A DNA stretch of 64,000 nt from NCBI RefSeq assembly GCF_002135355.1, contig NZ_NEGE01000007.1, positions 100,078 through 164,077 on the forward strand, in the 5' to 3' direction. This document shows positions 46,635 to 55,190 of the stretch, piece by piece; within the stretch, counting starts at the first letter, position 1, and every line of letters begins with the position of its first letter. A program made the position numbers and the translations under genes. The DNA comes from Acinetobacter sp. ANC 4169. GTDB taxonomy: Bacteria; Pseudomonadota; Gammaproteobacteria; Pseudomonadales; Moraxellaceae. Under the pieces are notes generated by a model. That model did no database searches and had not been told where the DNA came from. It saw nothing but the letters and a program-made list of their open reading frames with translations.

Positions 46635-47282
46635 ATGTCGATACGGGATGAGCGTAAACAGCAGAGCCGCCAAGCACTTTTAGATGCAGCGTTGGCTTTA
46701 AGCACGTCTGGGCGTTCGTTCAGCAGCATCAGTTTGCGTGAAATCGCACGCCATGTCGGTTTGGTGCCGACGGCATTCTATCGTCATTTTCAAGACATGA
46801 ATGAGCTAGGACTGGAACTGGTCGATCAGGTTGCCATGCATTTAAAAGGCATTTTGCATCAGCTGGGACAGGCCTATATTTATCAGCCGAATACCAAAAC
46901 CAAAATCAGTCTGGACCTGTTTTTCCAGGCAGTTGAACATCATCCTGAACCGTGGGTATTTATGATTGCCGAGCGCTGGGGTGGTTCAGAAGTGATTCGT
47001 CATGCCATCGCACGGGAAATTACTTTTTTAATTGAAGACCTGGCCAATGATTTGGGCCAGGTTGAAACCGTGCAGCACATTCGTAATCTCCAAGACTTGC
47101 AGGTGCTTTCTAATATTTTAATTAACTTGTCTTTTACCTGGGCCATGACCTGGATGGACATTAACCGCCAATATCAGGGGCCAGAACGATCAGCTCAGCA
47201 AAACCAGTTTAAGCTGCAAACCATTACCCAGGTTCATCTCATTTTCCGGGGGATTTCAAACTGGGATCCTGTCAAGCAATAA
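46635..47282 (+). CDS. TetR-family repressor, DesT/FabR-like
   Basis: 215 residues. The N-terminal helix-turn-helix reads RQALLDAALALSTSGRSFSSISLREIARHVGLVPTAFYRHFQDM, which is the FabR/DesT flavour of TetR proteins (SLREIxRxxGxxPxxFYRHF). The following VFMIAERWGGSEVIRHAIAREITFLIEDLANDL is also shared with DesT/FabR. These sense the saturated:unsaturated acyl-CoA ratio and control desaturase genes. Its divergent position next to the desaturase operon and the palindromes between them support the same role here. AGGGTAG ribosome-binding site. Confidence 0.87.
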   Translation: MSIRDERKQQSRQALLDAALALSTSGRSFSSISLREIARHVGLVPTAFYRHFQDMNELGLELVDQVAMHLKGILHQLGQAYIYQPNTKTKISLDLFFQAVEHHPEPWVFMIAERWGGSEVIRHAIAREITFLIEDLANDLGQVETVQHIRNLQDLQVLSNILINLSFTWAMTWMDINRQYQGPERSAQQNQFKLQTITQVHLIFRGISNWDPVKQ

Positions 47283-47321
47283 ACGCTCAGTCACTCAGAC
47301 TGCATAAAAAACAACAGACAT

Positions 47322-47352
47322 AAAAAAACCCGCAAGCATTGCGGGTTTTTTT
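47322..47352. terminator. Bidirectional terminator between the TetR gene and dsbA
   Basis: AAAAAAACCCGCAA / TTGCGGGTTTTTTT stem-loop between convergent genes. Confidence 0.9.
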
Positions 47353-47365
47353 CAGTGCATCAGAT

Positions 47366-47983
47366 TTATTTGGCTTTACGCTCTTTTTCAACCAGATAGC
47401 TGATTACTTGAGTGACTTTGGCATCTTCGCCCTGTACTACATATTTACCATTCACCACTACCGCAGGCACACCGCTCAATTGATATTGCTGTGCCAATTG
47501 CTTGGCTTGTGCCACTTTTGAGGTAATCGCAAATGAATTAAACATGCTGTTGAACTTGGCTTCAGGTACGCCATATTTCACAAAGAATTTGGCTTGTGAG
47601 TTTTGATCAAAAATTTGCTGACCACCCGCATGAATGGCATGGAATAACGGCAAGTGAGTTTTCTTGCGTACCCCTAATGCTTCAGACACATAATAACCAC
47701 GTGCACCCTGTTCCCAGACTGGATTCATGGCAGCAGGAGTACGAACGAAGTTGACATCTTTAGGCAATTTTTTCAGCCAGGTCTGCATATGCGGCTCTAA
47801 GCGATAGCAGTGCGGGCAGCCATACCAGAAGAATTCACGTACTTCAATTTTTCCCGGTACCTCAACTTTACCCGGGTTAGCCACCACGGTGTAATCTTTA
47901 CCTGCAACAAAATTTGCTGCCATGGTGCTGCCTGACAAGGCAAAAAGAGCAGTAGCTACACTACCTAAAAGGAATTTTTTCAT
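47366..47983 (-). CDS. dsbA: Thiol:disulfide interchange protein DsbA
   Basis: 205 residues. A signal peptide (MKKFLLGSVATALFALSGST, cut near MAA) precedes a thioredoxin fold with the DsbA active site CPHC at 56-59 (FFWYGCPHCYRLEPH). The cis-proline loop is QLSGVPAVVVNGKYVV. It oxidises cysteines in secreted proteins and is recycled by DsbB, encoded at 10601. Start codon preceded by AAGG. Confidence 0.96.
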   Translation of the reverse strand: MKKFLLGSVATALFALSGSTMAANFVAGKDYTVVANPGKVEVPGKIEVREFFWYGCPHCYRLEPHMQTWLKKLPKDVNFVRTPAAMNPVWEQGARGYYVSEALGVRKKTHLPLFHAIHAGGQQIFDQNSQAKFFVKYGVPEAKFNSMFNSFAITSKVAQAKQLAQQYQLSGVPAVVVNGKYVVQGEDAKVTQVISYLVEKERKAK

Positions 47984-48163
47984 TGACCTTATTGTCCTCT
48001 AAATCATTATGCTTAATTTATGTGATCACTATAAATCAATTATGCCGAATTGGTTTTTATTCTGTGAACTTTTTTACGGCATTTATCGCTTTTTTTAGAA
48101 TTAACGCTACACTAAGCTCCTGTAACTTTTTTGAATTATAACGACTTGATTGAGGTGATACCG

Positions 48164-48880
48164 ATGTCGCAATTGAATGTTGATCCACAAGAAATTGCCA
48201 AATTTGAAGCATTCGCTGCCATATGGTGGGATCAGCATTCTGAGTTCCGCCCATTACACATGATCAATCCGCTACGTTTAAACTGGATTGATGAGCATGC
48301 AGGTGGCCTGGCGGGTAAAAAAGTGCTCGATGTTGGTTGCGGTGGCGGTATCCTGTCGGAAAGCATGGCACGTCGTGGTGCCGATGTTTTGGGTATCGAC
48401 ATGGGTGAAGCTCCCCTCAATGTGGCACGCATTCATGCCGAACAGGAAGGCGTGCAGAATATTCAGTATCGCCAGATTCCGGTAGAACAATTAGCCGAAG
48501 AACAGGCCGGACAATATGACGTGGTGACCTGCATGGAAATGCTAGAACACGTTCCAGATCCGGCATCGATAATTCAAGCCTGCCATGCACTGGTCAAACC
48601 GGGTGGTCACGTGTTCTTCTCGACCATTAACCGTAATCCAAAATCTTATTTATTTGCCATTATTGGGGCGGAATATGTACTGCGTATGCTGGCCAAAGGC
48701 ACGCATGATTATCATAAATTTATCAAACCGTCTGAATTGGCGCACGACATTCGTGGTGCAGGCTTAAAACTCAAAGACATGACCGGTTTACATTTCAATC
48801 CGCTGACCAAACGTTACTGGCTGGCACCAAATGTCGATGTGAACTACATGGTTTACACGCAAAAAGAAGGTGCTGAATGA
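48164..48880 (+). CDS. ubiG: Ubiquinone biosynthesis O-methyltransferase
   Basis: 238 residues from ATG 48164 ([23 protein letters not shown]), with GAGGTG upstream. The SAM-binding motif [16 protein letters not shown] is followed by [14 protein letters not shown] and [23 protein letters not shown], typical of UbiG. It catalyses both O-methylations of the ubiquinone ring. Its TGA overlaps the ATG of the next gene (ATGA), so ubiG and mupP are translationally coupled. Confidence 0.96.
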   Translation: MSQLNVDPQEIAKFEAFAAIWWDQHSEFRPLHMINPLRLNWIDEHAGGLAGKKVLDVGCGGGILSESMARRGADVLGIDMGEAPLNVARIHAEQEGVQNIQYRQIPVEQLAEEQAGQYDVVTCMEMLEHVPDPASIIQACHALVKPGGHVFFSTINRNPKSYLFAIIGAEYVLRMLAKGTHDYHKFIKPSELAHDIRGAGLKLKDMTGLHFNPLTKRYWLAPNVDVNYMVYTQKEGAE

Positions 48881-49575
48881 AAGCGGTACTGTTTGACCTG
48901 GATGGCACCCTGATTGACACTGCTGCTGACTTCATTCGCATTATTCAAGACATGTGCCGCGACAAGCAATGTGAAATCGTGGCTGCCGACTTAATTCGCA
49001 CCCAGGTGTCGGAAGGCGCACGTGCCATGGTGAAACTGGTCTATCCGGAACTGGAAGTGGATGATCCAGTCTTTCTTGCCCATCGCCAGCGCTTTCTGGA
49101 TTTGTATGGTGAAGATATTGCGGTAGAGACTGACCTGTTTGAAGGCATGTATCCATTGCTGGAACAGCTGGAAAGTCAGGATATTCCCTGGGGCATCGTC
49201 ACCAATAAGCCACGTTGGTTAAGCGAATCTTTATTAAAAGCCCTGAATTTGACCGAGCGCTGTTCGGTTCTGGTTTGCCCTGAAGATGTCAGCAAAACCA
49301 AGCCTGATCCGGAGCCGATGTACCTGGCAGCCAAGCAGATTAATGTTAGACCGGAAGACTGTATTTATGTCGGCGATCATCCGCGTGACATCGATGCCGG
49401 CCGTAATGCCCATATGTACACTATTTTGGCCGGCTATGGTTATTTACCATTGCAACACAAAGATGACTTAACAGCCTGGCAGGCGGATTGTATAGTGAAG
49501 ACAGTTGCGGAATTACATCAAGTGATTAATCAATTGGTCATCTCAAAACAAGACAAAAATTTTCTTATTTCATAA
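48877..49575 (+). CDS. mupP: HAD phosphatase, probable N-acetylmuramic acid 6-phosphate phosphatase MupP
   Basis: 232 residues. HAD motifs: [16 protein letters not shown] (nucleophile and acid aspartates), [20 protein letters not shown] with the lysine, and [16 protein letters not shown]. Generic tools would call it phosphoglycolate phosphatase (Gph). In Pseudomonas the gene between ubiG and the yciK-like SDR is mupP, which acts in muramate recycling; the same order here favours MupP. AmpD of the same recycling route is encoded 7 kb away. Substrate not proven by sequence. Confidence 0.8.
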   Translation: MKAVLFDLDGTLIDTAADFIRIIQDMCRDKQCEIVAADLIRTQVSEGARAMVKLVYPELEVDDPVFLAHRQRFLDLYGEDIAVETDLFEGMYPLLEQLESQDIPWGIVTNKPRWLSESLLKALNLTERCSVLVCPEDVSKTKPDPEPMYLAAKQINVRPEDCIYVGDHPRDIDAGRNAHMYTILAGYGYLPLQHKDDLTAWQADCIVKTVAELHQVINQLVISKQDKNFLIS

Positions 49576-49609
49576 CGACATAAAAATACGATAAACGAGG
49601 AGGTAGACA

Positions 49610-50356
49610 ATGAAATATTCAGAATATCAACCTCGCCCCGATCTGTTAAAAGATCGCATTATCCTGATTACAGGTGCGGGCGATGGTATTGGTCGTGCAG
49701 CTGCAATTAGCTATGCCCTGCATGGTGCCACCGTAGTTCTGCATGGACGTACCTTAAACAAACTGGAAGTCATTTATGATGAAATCGAAGGTTTGGGTGC
49801 GCCACAACCGGCTATTCTGCCTTTGCAACTCTCCAGCGCTTCTCCTCGCGATTATGAGTTACTGGTCGATACTTTAGAAAAGCAGTTTGGTCGCCTGGAC
49901 GGCATTTTGCATAATGCCGGTATTTTGGGAGAACGTACTGAACTGGCGCATTACCCGGTGGATGTCTGGGATGATGTGATGGCCGTGAATTTGCGTGCAC
50001 CCTTTTTACTGACCCAATCCCTGTTACCACTCCTGCAAAAATCGGAACATGCTTCGGTGGTCTTTGCCAGTTCTGGTGTCGGTCGTGAAGCACGCGAACG
50101 CTGGGGTGCCTATTCGGTATCCAAAATTGCCATTGAAGCGGTGAACCAGATTTTTGCCAAAGAAAATGTCTATCCGAATGTGCGTTATAACTGTATCAAT
50201 CCGGGTGCAACCCGTACCGCCATGCGTGCCAAGGCTTATCCGGACGAAGATCCCAAAACTTTGCCGACACCGGAAAGCATTATGCCGGCTTACCTGTACT
50301 TGATGGGTGACGACAGCCTACATCTGAATGGTCAAAGTATTGATGCACAGGACTAA
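49610..50356 (+). CDS. yciK: YciK-like short-chain dehydrogenase/reductase
   Basis: 248 residues with a strong GAGGAGG site. The cofactor loop is LITGAGDGIGRAAAISYA, then LHGRTLNKL; the family NAG motif is in LHNAGILGERT, and catalytic YxxxK in YSVSKIAIEA, followed by CINPGATRTAMRAKAYP. The match to YciK (GAGDGIGRxAA, NPGxTRTxMRAxA) is good. Reaction unknown. Third gene of ubiG-mupP-yciK, the Pseudomonas order. Confidence 0.88.
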   Translation: MKYSEYQPRPDLLKDRIILITGAGDGIGRAAAISYALHGATVVLHGRTLNKLEVIYDEIEGLGAPQPAILPLQLSSASPRDYELLVDTLEKQFGRLDGILHNAGILGERTELAHYPVDVWDDVMAVNLRAPFLLTQSLLPLLQKSEHASVVFASSGVGREARERWGAYSVSKIAIEAVNQIFAKENVYPNVRYNCINPGATRTAMRAKAYPDEDPKTLPTPESIMPAYLYLMGDDSLHLNGQSIDAQD

Positions 50357-50368
50357 TCCTTGAAGATC

Positions 50369-50398
50369 AAAAAGGGAGTCAATTGGACTCCCTTTTTT
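50369..50398 (+). terminator. Terminator of the ubiG-mupP-yciK operon
   Basis: AAAAGGGAGTC / GACTCCCTTTTTT stem with loop AATTG, just after the yciK stop. Confidence 0.85.
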
Positions 50399-50561
50399 AT
50401 TCTTCATTTAAACGAGTTAAACCACGCAAAAGCATCTTCATCATCAGTAAATCATAAATCGTATTTACAAATAACTTTTACAAAAATATTCGTTTTTCCA
50501 AATAATAAAAATGCGTCTATGCTAGGCATCATTGAAAACATCCACTATGAGGAAGATTGAC

Positions 50562-50717
50562 ATGGCTGATCAAAAGCGAAAAATTGAAACGATTCGTAGC
50601 ATTAAAAAATTGCAGCTTTCGAATGTCCTGATTCGTGGCCTGGATGATGCCAAACAGGCAGAAACCATTGCTGAAGCAGTCACCTCATTACAAAACCTGA
50701 TTGAACAATGGAACTAA
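50562..50717 (+). CDS. Small soluble protein of 51 residues, unknown function
   Basis: ATG 50562 with a GAGGAAG ribosome-binding site. Sequence begins MADQKRKIETIRSIKKLQLS and includes NVLIRGLDDAKQAETIAEAV; it should form two helices, without membrane segment or signal. Basic N-terminal half, acidic C-terminal half. I do not recognise a family. Its TAA overlaps the ATG of a 27-codon frame (TAATG). Confidence 0.65.
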   Translation: MADQKRKIETIRSIKKLQLSNVLIRGLDDAKQAETIAEAVTSLQNLIEQWN

Positions 50718-50800
50718 TGCCCAATTATGAACGACCTGTGAACCGCCAGGAGCATAGCTATTTCTTGTTTGGAAAGAAAAAATTTTACTTCATAAAATAA
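50717..50800 (+). CDS. Possible 27-residue microprotein, translationally coupled
   Basis: The ATG at 50717 overlaps the stop of the 51-residue gene in the arrangement TAATG. The frame reads MPNYERPVNRQEHSYFLFGK and ends KKFYFIK before TAA 50798-50800. It has no ribosome-binding site of its own, so translation would depend on reinitiation. Too short to judge codon use; may be chance. Confidence 0.3.
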   Translation: MPNYERPVNRQEHSYFLFGKKKFYFIK

Positions 50801-51022
50801 TTTACAGAAATTTGATACAAAATTTTCATCCGCAGAAAGTTTTCGAGTATTTTATAGCTCTATAAAATTGCTCAAGATTTTTGAATGATGAGAGATGTTG
50901 CAAGAATATCCTTATTATCTCTGCATTTTTTAAGAAATGCGTGATCTATCTTCACAGTTTCTCTGCAATTTTTTCGTACATTAGCAGCCATGAAATTAAT
51001 AACTTTTCTATGAGGGTTCAAC

Positions 51023-51427
51023 ATGAAAAAGATTTTGACAGTTTTGGCAATTTCTTTCAGTGCATTGATGGCAAACACGGCCAGCATTGCCGGACCTCAT
51101 GAAAAAAACAATAATCATCGTGGCTGGGATCAATCCGATCAGCCAAAATTTAACCGCGGTCGCGATTTTCGTGAAGATGATCATGATGATGACATGCAGG
51201 ACAAACGCCGTATGCGTGAAGAACGCGGATTCAAGCGTCTGCAACAGCATAAATGGCAACCCGGTTATGTGATGCCACAGCATTATCGCGGCAATGGTTA
51301 CAAGGTCGATTACAGAAGCCATGACTTGCCTAAGCCGTCGCGTAATCAGCAATGGTACAAAATCAACAATGACTATATTTTAGTGGATACTGACAGTAAT
51401 AACATTGTGCGTATTCAAGGATTTTAA
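51023..51427 (+). CDS. RcnB-family periplasmic protein (copy 1)
   Basis: 134 residues, GAGGG ribosome-binding site. The signal peptide (MKKILTVLAISFSALMANTASIA) is followed by a charged, low-complexity His/Asp/Arg-rich segment including DDHDDD, then the RcnB-like domain: GYVMPQHYRGNGYKVDYRSH, LPKPSRNQQWYKINNDYILV and NIVRIQGF. RcnB in E. coli is periplasmic and needed for nickel/cobalt homeostasis; the His/Asp stretch would suit metal binding. Followed by a terminator and then a paralogue. Confidence 0.82.
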   Translation: MKKILTVLAISFSALMANTASIAGPHEKNNNHRGWDQSDQPKFNRGRDFREDDHDDDMQDKRRMREERGFKRLQQHKWQPGYVMPQHYRGNGYKVDYRSHDLPKPSRNQQWYKINNDYILVDTDSNNIVRIQGF

Positions 51428-51450
51428 AACGCTGTTTTAACTTCTCCACG

Positions 51451-51477
51451 CCCAAACTCCGGTTTGGGTTTTTTTAT
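51451..51477 (+). terminator. Terminator of RcnB-like copy 1
   Basis: CCCAAACTCCGGTTTGGG hairpin (51451-51468) followed by a T-run of nine. Confidence 0.85.
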
Positions 51478-51658
51478 TTTTGCGCTGTGATTATTTCAAT
51501 ATCACCCTTTAACCGTATGACTTTCGGCACTTTTACAATCTTCTTTTTTTCTCCATCAATTTCACAATTCAACTAAGATTCCAACATCGTTTATCTCTAC
51601 TTTTCCTCTAATTTTGAATCATCGAAAACATATACCGAAATGATCTAGGGTGAAAGTA

Positions 51659-52045
51659 ATGAAAAAAGTTCTGACTACAATTGCACTTTCTTTATCTGCA
51701 TTGATGGCAACTTCTGCGATGGCAGCGCCGGATCATCGTTATGATGATCGTCAACGTTATAATCATGCCCCATCGCATCAGGATAAACGTTGGGATAATA
51801 ATAACCGTTACAACCATAACCGCTATGACAATAATCGCTATGACAACAAACGAGTAAACCCAAGCCGTGACTGGCGTGCAGGCCAAAATTTCCCGCGCGT
51901 ATTTAGCTCATCCAGCTATAAAGTCAGCGACCGTGAAGCACGTCGCTTACCGAATACCAATCGTTATCAACAATGGTATAAAGTCAACGGTGACTATGTG
52001 TTAGTGAATGAACGTACCGACCGCATTGTACGCATCATTAACTAA
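51659..52045 (+). CDS. RcnB-family periplasmic protein (copy 2)
   Basis: 128 residues from ATG 51659 with an AGGG site 7 bases before; the upstream GTG 51650 lies inside that site. Signal peptide MKKVLTTIALSLSALMATSAMA, then an Asn/Arg/Tyr-rich repeat region (RYNHNRYDNNRYDNKR), and the RcnB-type domain ending LPNTNRYQQWYKVNGDYVLV and RIVRIIN. Clearly paralogous to the gene 230 bases upstream, sharing the QQWYK(I/V)N..Y(I/V)LV block, but with a different spacer. Own promoter region and terminator. Confidence 0.82.
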   Translation: MKKVLTTIALSLSALMATSAMAAPDHRYDDRQRYNHAPSHQDKRWDNNNRYNHNRYDNNRYDNKRVNPSRDWRAGQNFPRVFSSSSYKVSDREARRLPNTNRYQQWYKVNGDYVLVNERTDRIVRIIN

Positions 52046-52078
52046 AAACTTCGTTTAAGTCTCCTGTTCCCACAAGAA

Positions 52079-52107
52079 GCACCTGAATTTGTTCAGGTGT
52101 TTTTTTA
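52079..52107 (+). terminator. Terminator of RcnB-like copy 2
   Basis: CACCTGAA (52080-52087) pairs with TTCAGGTG (52092-52099), followed by eight T residues. Confidence 0.85.
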
Positions 52108-52175
52108 TTTTGACCCTTCCCCTATGCCATTTTTTGATTAGAATCAAAGCAGGAAATTTTTATTTTGAGATAGGC

Positions 52176-53528
52176 ATGCAAACGAATCCATCTGAAACAT
52201 CACAAAGCACGAATTTACAATATGTGCATTGGTTTCGACATTCTGCGCCTTATATCAATGCCCACCGCAACAAAACTTTTGTCATCATGTTTGATGGTGA
52301 AGCGGTACAACATGAAAATTTCCAGCATATTATTCATGACATTGCTCTGCTGCACTCTTTAGGTATTCGTCTGATTCTGGTGCATGGCGCCCGTTCGCAA
52401 ATCAACCAGAACCTAAAAGTCAGCGGTATTCAAACACCGTTCCATAATCACCGCCGGATTACTACACGTGAATCTTTAAGCTGCGTGATGAATGCGGTGG
52501 GATCTATTCGCTTGCAAATTGAAGCCCTGCTTTCCATGGGACTGGCCAACTCACCCATGTACGGCGCACGAATTGATGTGATCTCAGGCAATTTCGTCAC
52601 CGCCAAACCTTATGGCATTCGTGATGGTGTTGATTTCCAGCTCACAGGTGAAGTACGTACGGTCGATACCGATGCCATTCAAAGACATCTGAAAAATCAT
52701 AATATTGTGTTGCTTGGCCCAACCGGTTATTCCAATACTGGTGAGGTGTTTAATCTGGTCGCCGAAGAAGTCGCCACCAATACCGCCATTCTGCTTAAAG
52801 CCGACAAGCTGATATTTTTGGGTAAGCAACAGGGCTTGGTGAACGAGTTTGGACAATTGCAACGCGAAATTGCCCCGCATCAGCTGGATCAGCAGATCTT
52901 GCAATATCAGGATTCCAACCCGGATATTGCCCTGCAATTACGCGGTGCCAAAAATGCCTCACTTAAAGGGGTAAATCGTGTACATCTGATTTCTTATACC
53001 TACGATGGCGCATTGCTGGAAGAGCTGTTCACCCGTGATGGTGCCGGCACCATGATGACCGATGCCCATTATGAAGATGTGCGTACTGCCAATATTCAGG
53101 ATGTCGGTGGTTTAATGAACTTGCTTCGCCCACTGGAAGCCGAAGGCATTCTGGTGTATCGCTCGCGGGAACGTCTGGAAAGTGAAATCGAGCAGTTTTC
53201 CGTGATTGAACGGGATGGGATGATTTTGGCCTGTGCTGCCCTGTACCCGATTCCAGCTTCAGCCAATGAAATTAAATCGGCCGAGATTGCCTGTGTCGCG
53301 GTCGATCCGACTTATCGAAAGTCCAACCGCGGCAGCCAGATTTTGCATTATCTGGAAGACAAGGCCAAAAGCCTGGGCATTCAGCAACTGTTTGTTTTAA
53401 CGACCCGGACTGCACATTGGTTTGTCGAGCATGGTTTTGAACCTGCCAGTGTCGATGACCTGCCGAATGCACGTCAGGCCTTATATAACTATCAACGCAA
53501 TTCTTTGGTGTTCAAAAAGTCACTTTAA
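52176..53528 (+). CDS. argA: N-acetylglutamate synthase (amino-acid N-acetyltransferase)
   Basis: 450 residues from ATG 52176 (MQTNPSETSQSTNLQYVHWFRHSAPYI); an earlier frame from 52089 crosses the upstream terminator. An N-terminal amino-acid-kinase-like domain (KTFVIMFDGEAVQHENF, LVHGARSQINQNL) is fused to a C-terminal GNAT domain (AEIACVAVDPTYRKSNRGSQILHYLEDKA, LTTRTAHWFVEHGFEP). This is the classical E. coli/Pseudomonas ArgA, catalysing the first step of arginine synthesis and normally feedback-inhibited by arginine. Full length. Confidence 0.95.
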   Translation: MQTNPSETSQSTNLQYVHWFRHSAPYINAHRNKTFVIMFDGEAVQHENFQHIIHDIALLHSLGIRLILVHGARSQINQNLKVSGIQTPFHNHRRITTRESLSCVMNAVGSIRLQIEALLSMGLANSPMYGARIDVISGNFVTAKPYGIRDGVDFQLTGEVRTVDTDAIQRHLKNHNIVLLGPTGYSNTGEVFNLVAEEVATNTAILLKADKLIFLGKQQGLVNEFGQLQREIAPHQLDQQILQYQDSNPDIALQLRGAKNASLKGVNRVHLISYTYDGALLEELFTRDGAGTMMTDAHYEDVRTANIQDVGGLMNLLRPLEAEGILVYRSRERLESEIEQFSVIERDGMILACAALYPIPASANEIKSAEIACVAVDPTYRKSNRGSQILHYLEDKAKSLGIQQLFVLTTRTAHWFVEHGFEPASVDDLPNARQALYNYQRNSLVFKKSL

Positions 53529-53572
53529 GTCACTACGGTCCCATAGTTGAAGTCCATGTATTAGATTCGCGA

Positions 53573-53661
53573 GTGTGGCAGGGATGCCACACATTCCCCA
53601 TCCTTGCGCTGCGTTATAAAGCAGTGCTTAAAACTGGCTCAGGATGTCGTGTATGGGGAAT
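53573..53661. repeat. Compound inverted-repeat element downstream of argA
   Basis: A perfect 8-base-pair hairpin (53573-53592) abuts a 69-base segment whose ends ATTCCCCAT (53593-53601) and ATGGGGAAT (53653-53661) are complementary, with ATCCT/AGGAT blocks further in. No U-run, so not a standard terminator. Probably a small non-coding repeat element. Confidence 0.5.
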
Positions 53662-53670
53662 AAAGACTTT

Positions 53671-53702
53671 TCTTGCGAACTCAAAATATATTTTGAGTTC
53701 TC
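53671..53702. repeat. Dispersed palindromic repeat, copy 3
   Basis: After CTTGC comes a perfect 24-base palindrome at 53677-53700, made of GAACTCAAAATA and its reverse complement. It shares the CTTGC-ACTC-AATATATT-GAG order with the copies at 18431 and 24636, but lacks the downstream GGAGG part. Confidence 0.65.
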
Positions 53703-53935
53703 ATTTTGGTCTGTCAAAAGTAGGGTTTAGCCTACACAAAGTCACTTAAACTTTTAAAGAAAAGACAAGGCTATGAAAAATATAAATATCAAATATTTAA
53801 AGATAACAAATCATCATGCTGGTTCAGTATTAAAATAAAATTCAAATTATGGGACAGCAGTGCACTTTAAGTGGCTTTTTTTATCACTGCCATAGCTTTA
53901 TTTTTTATATCTTTATCTCTGCTTTTGCGAAATTT

Positions 53936-53964
53936 TTGACGATTTGCTTATGCCATATTTAAAT
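53936..53964 (+). promoter_or_regulatory. Possible promoter of the ssu operon
   Basis: TTGACG (53936-53941), 17-base spacer, TTAAAT (53959-53964), about 235 bases before the first ATG. The -10 is weak. A CysB-type activator is expected for sulfonate genes but I could not identify a site. Confidence 0.3.
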
Positions 53965-54198
53965 AACCTTATACTTACTTAAGATTTAGAACTTAATTCA
54001 TTAAATATCAATAATATAATGAATTAAAACAACATATTTTATGATTCTTATAAATCACTTTTCTACATAAGTTTTTCTTTTTTTTATTTATCTTTTTTCC
54101 TCATTAAGAATTCCTATTTTTTTATTTTTTCCGAAAAAGAAAAAGCTTTAGCGTATGTGTTCAATATTCAACACTTCATTGTTGCGGAGCACACCTAC

Positions 54199-55161
54199 AT
54201 GAGCGCCATTCAAGCAAAATTCTGGGCGAAATCACTGGTCCTTTCTTCAGTAGTTGCTGGCGCAATGATGATGACAGGTTGTGGAAAAAAAGAAGCTGAA
54301 ACGGTCACTTTAAATATCGGCTTTCAGAAATATGGCTTATTACCCATTATTAAAGAACGCGGCATTTTAGAAACCGCGTTGAAAGACCAAGGCGTGAATG
54401 TGAAATGGGTCGAGTTCCCAGCCGGTCCGCAACTGCTTGAGGGCTTAAATGTCGGCAGTGTGTCTTTGGGTGAAGCAGGCGAAGCACCGCCTATTTTTGC
54501 TCAGGCGGCTAACTCGAATCTGGTTTATGTCGCGAATCAACCGGAAGCACCTAAAGCTGAAGCATTAATTGTTCAAAAAGATTCAGCCATTAAAAATATC
54601 CAAGATTTAAAAGGTAAGCGTGTTGCGCTGAATAAAGGCTCAAATGTTCATTACTTACTGTTAAAAGTTTTAGAAGCCAACAAGCTGACCCTGGATGACA
54701 TCCAGGTGGTGTATTTACCACCGTCAGATGCACGTGCGGCATTTGAACGTGGTGCAGTGGATGCCTGGGTGATTTGGGACCCGTTCTTTGCTGCTGCTGA
54801 ACAACAGATTGGGGCACGTGTGATTGCCACAGGTGAAAACCTGGTCAGTAATCATCAGTTCTATTTGGCAGACCGTAAATTTGCCGAGCAGCATCCGGAT
54901 GTGCTGAAAGCGGTGGTGAAGGAACTCAACACCACCACGCAATGGGTGGCACAGCATCACGATGAAGCAGCCAAACTTCTGGAAAAACCAACAGGTCTGT
55001 CTAACGATATTCTAAAAACATCCATTTCCCGTATGGGCTTTGGGGTACAACCGATTTCTAACGACGTAGTTCAAAAGCAGCAATACGTTGCCGATGCCTT
55101 TTATAACCAGAAACTGATTCCAAACAAACTCAATATTCAAGCCGCGATTCTAGCGAAGTAA
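54199..55161 (+). CDS. ssuA: Aliphatic sulfonate ABC transporter, substrate-binding lipoprotein
   Basis: 320 residues from ATG 54199 (MSAIQAKFWAK), with GCGGAGC upstream. A lipobox MMTGCGKK makes it a probable lipoprotein. The mature part is a type 2 periplasmic binding protein of the SsuA/NrtA/TauA kind: NIGFQKYGLLPIIKERGILE, WVEFPAGPQLLEGLNVGSVSLGEAGEAPPIFAQAA and YLPPSDARAAFERGAVDAWVIWDPF. First gene of a five-gene sulfonate operon, 29 bases before a paralogue. Confidence 0.9.
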   Translation: MSAIQAKFWAKSLVLSSVVAGAMMMTGCGKKEAETVTLNIGFQKYGLLPIIKERGILETALKDQGVNVKWVEFPAGPQLLEGLNVGSVSLGEAGEAPPIFAQAANSNLVYVANQPEAPKAEALIVQKDSAIKNIQDLKGKRVALNKGSNVHYLLLKVLEANKLTLDDIQVVYLPPSDARAAFERGAVDAWVIWDPFFAAAEQQIGARVIATGENLVSNHQFYLADRKFAEQHPDVLKAVVKELNTTTQWVAQHHDEAAKLLEKPTGLSNDILKTSISRMGFGVQPISNDVVQKQQYVADAFYNQKLIPNKLNIQAAILAK

Positions 55162-55190
55162 ACCATAGAACAACGTTTAGGGGATTTAAT

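Larger units (their letters stand above)
53529..54198. other. 670-base gap before the sulfonate operon
   Basis: Bases 53573-53592 form a perfect hairpin (GTGTGGCA, loop GGGA, TGCCACAC). Bases 53593-53661 are bounded by ATTCCCCAT and ATGGGGAAT, and 53671-53700 carry the dispersed palindromic repeat. From 53760 the DNA is very AT-rich. A 21-codon frame at 53773 has an AAGG close upstream but no other support. A possible promoter for the ssu operon lies at 53936-53964. Confidence 0.55.

Noticed and set aside
53773..53838. 21-codon frame with AAGG just upstream
   Set aside because: Spacing to the start is too short and the region is extremely AT-rich; no other support.
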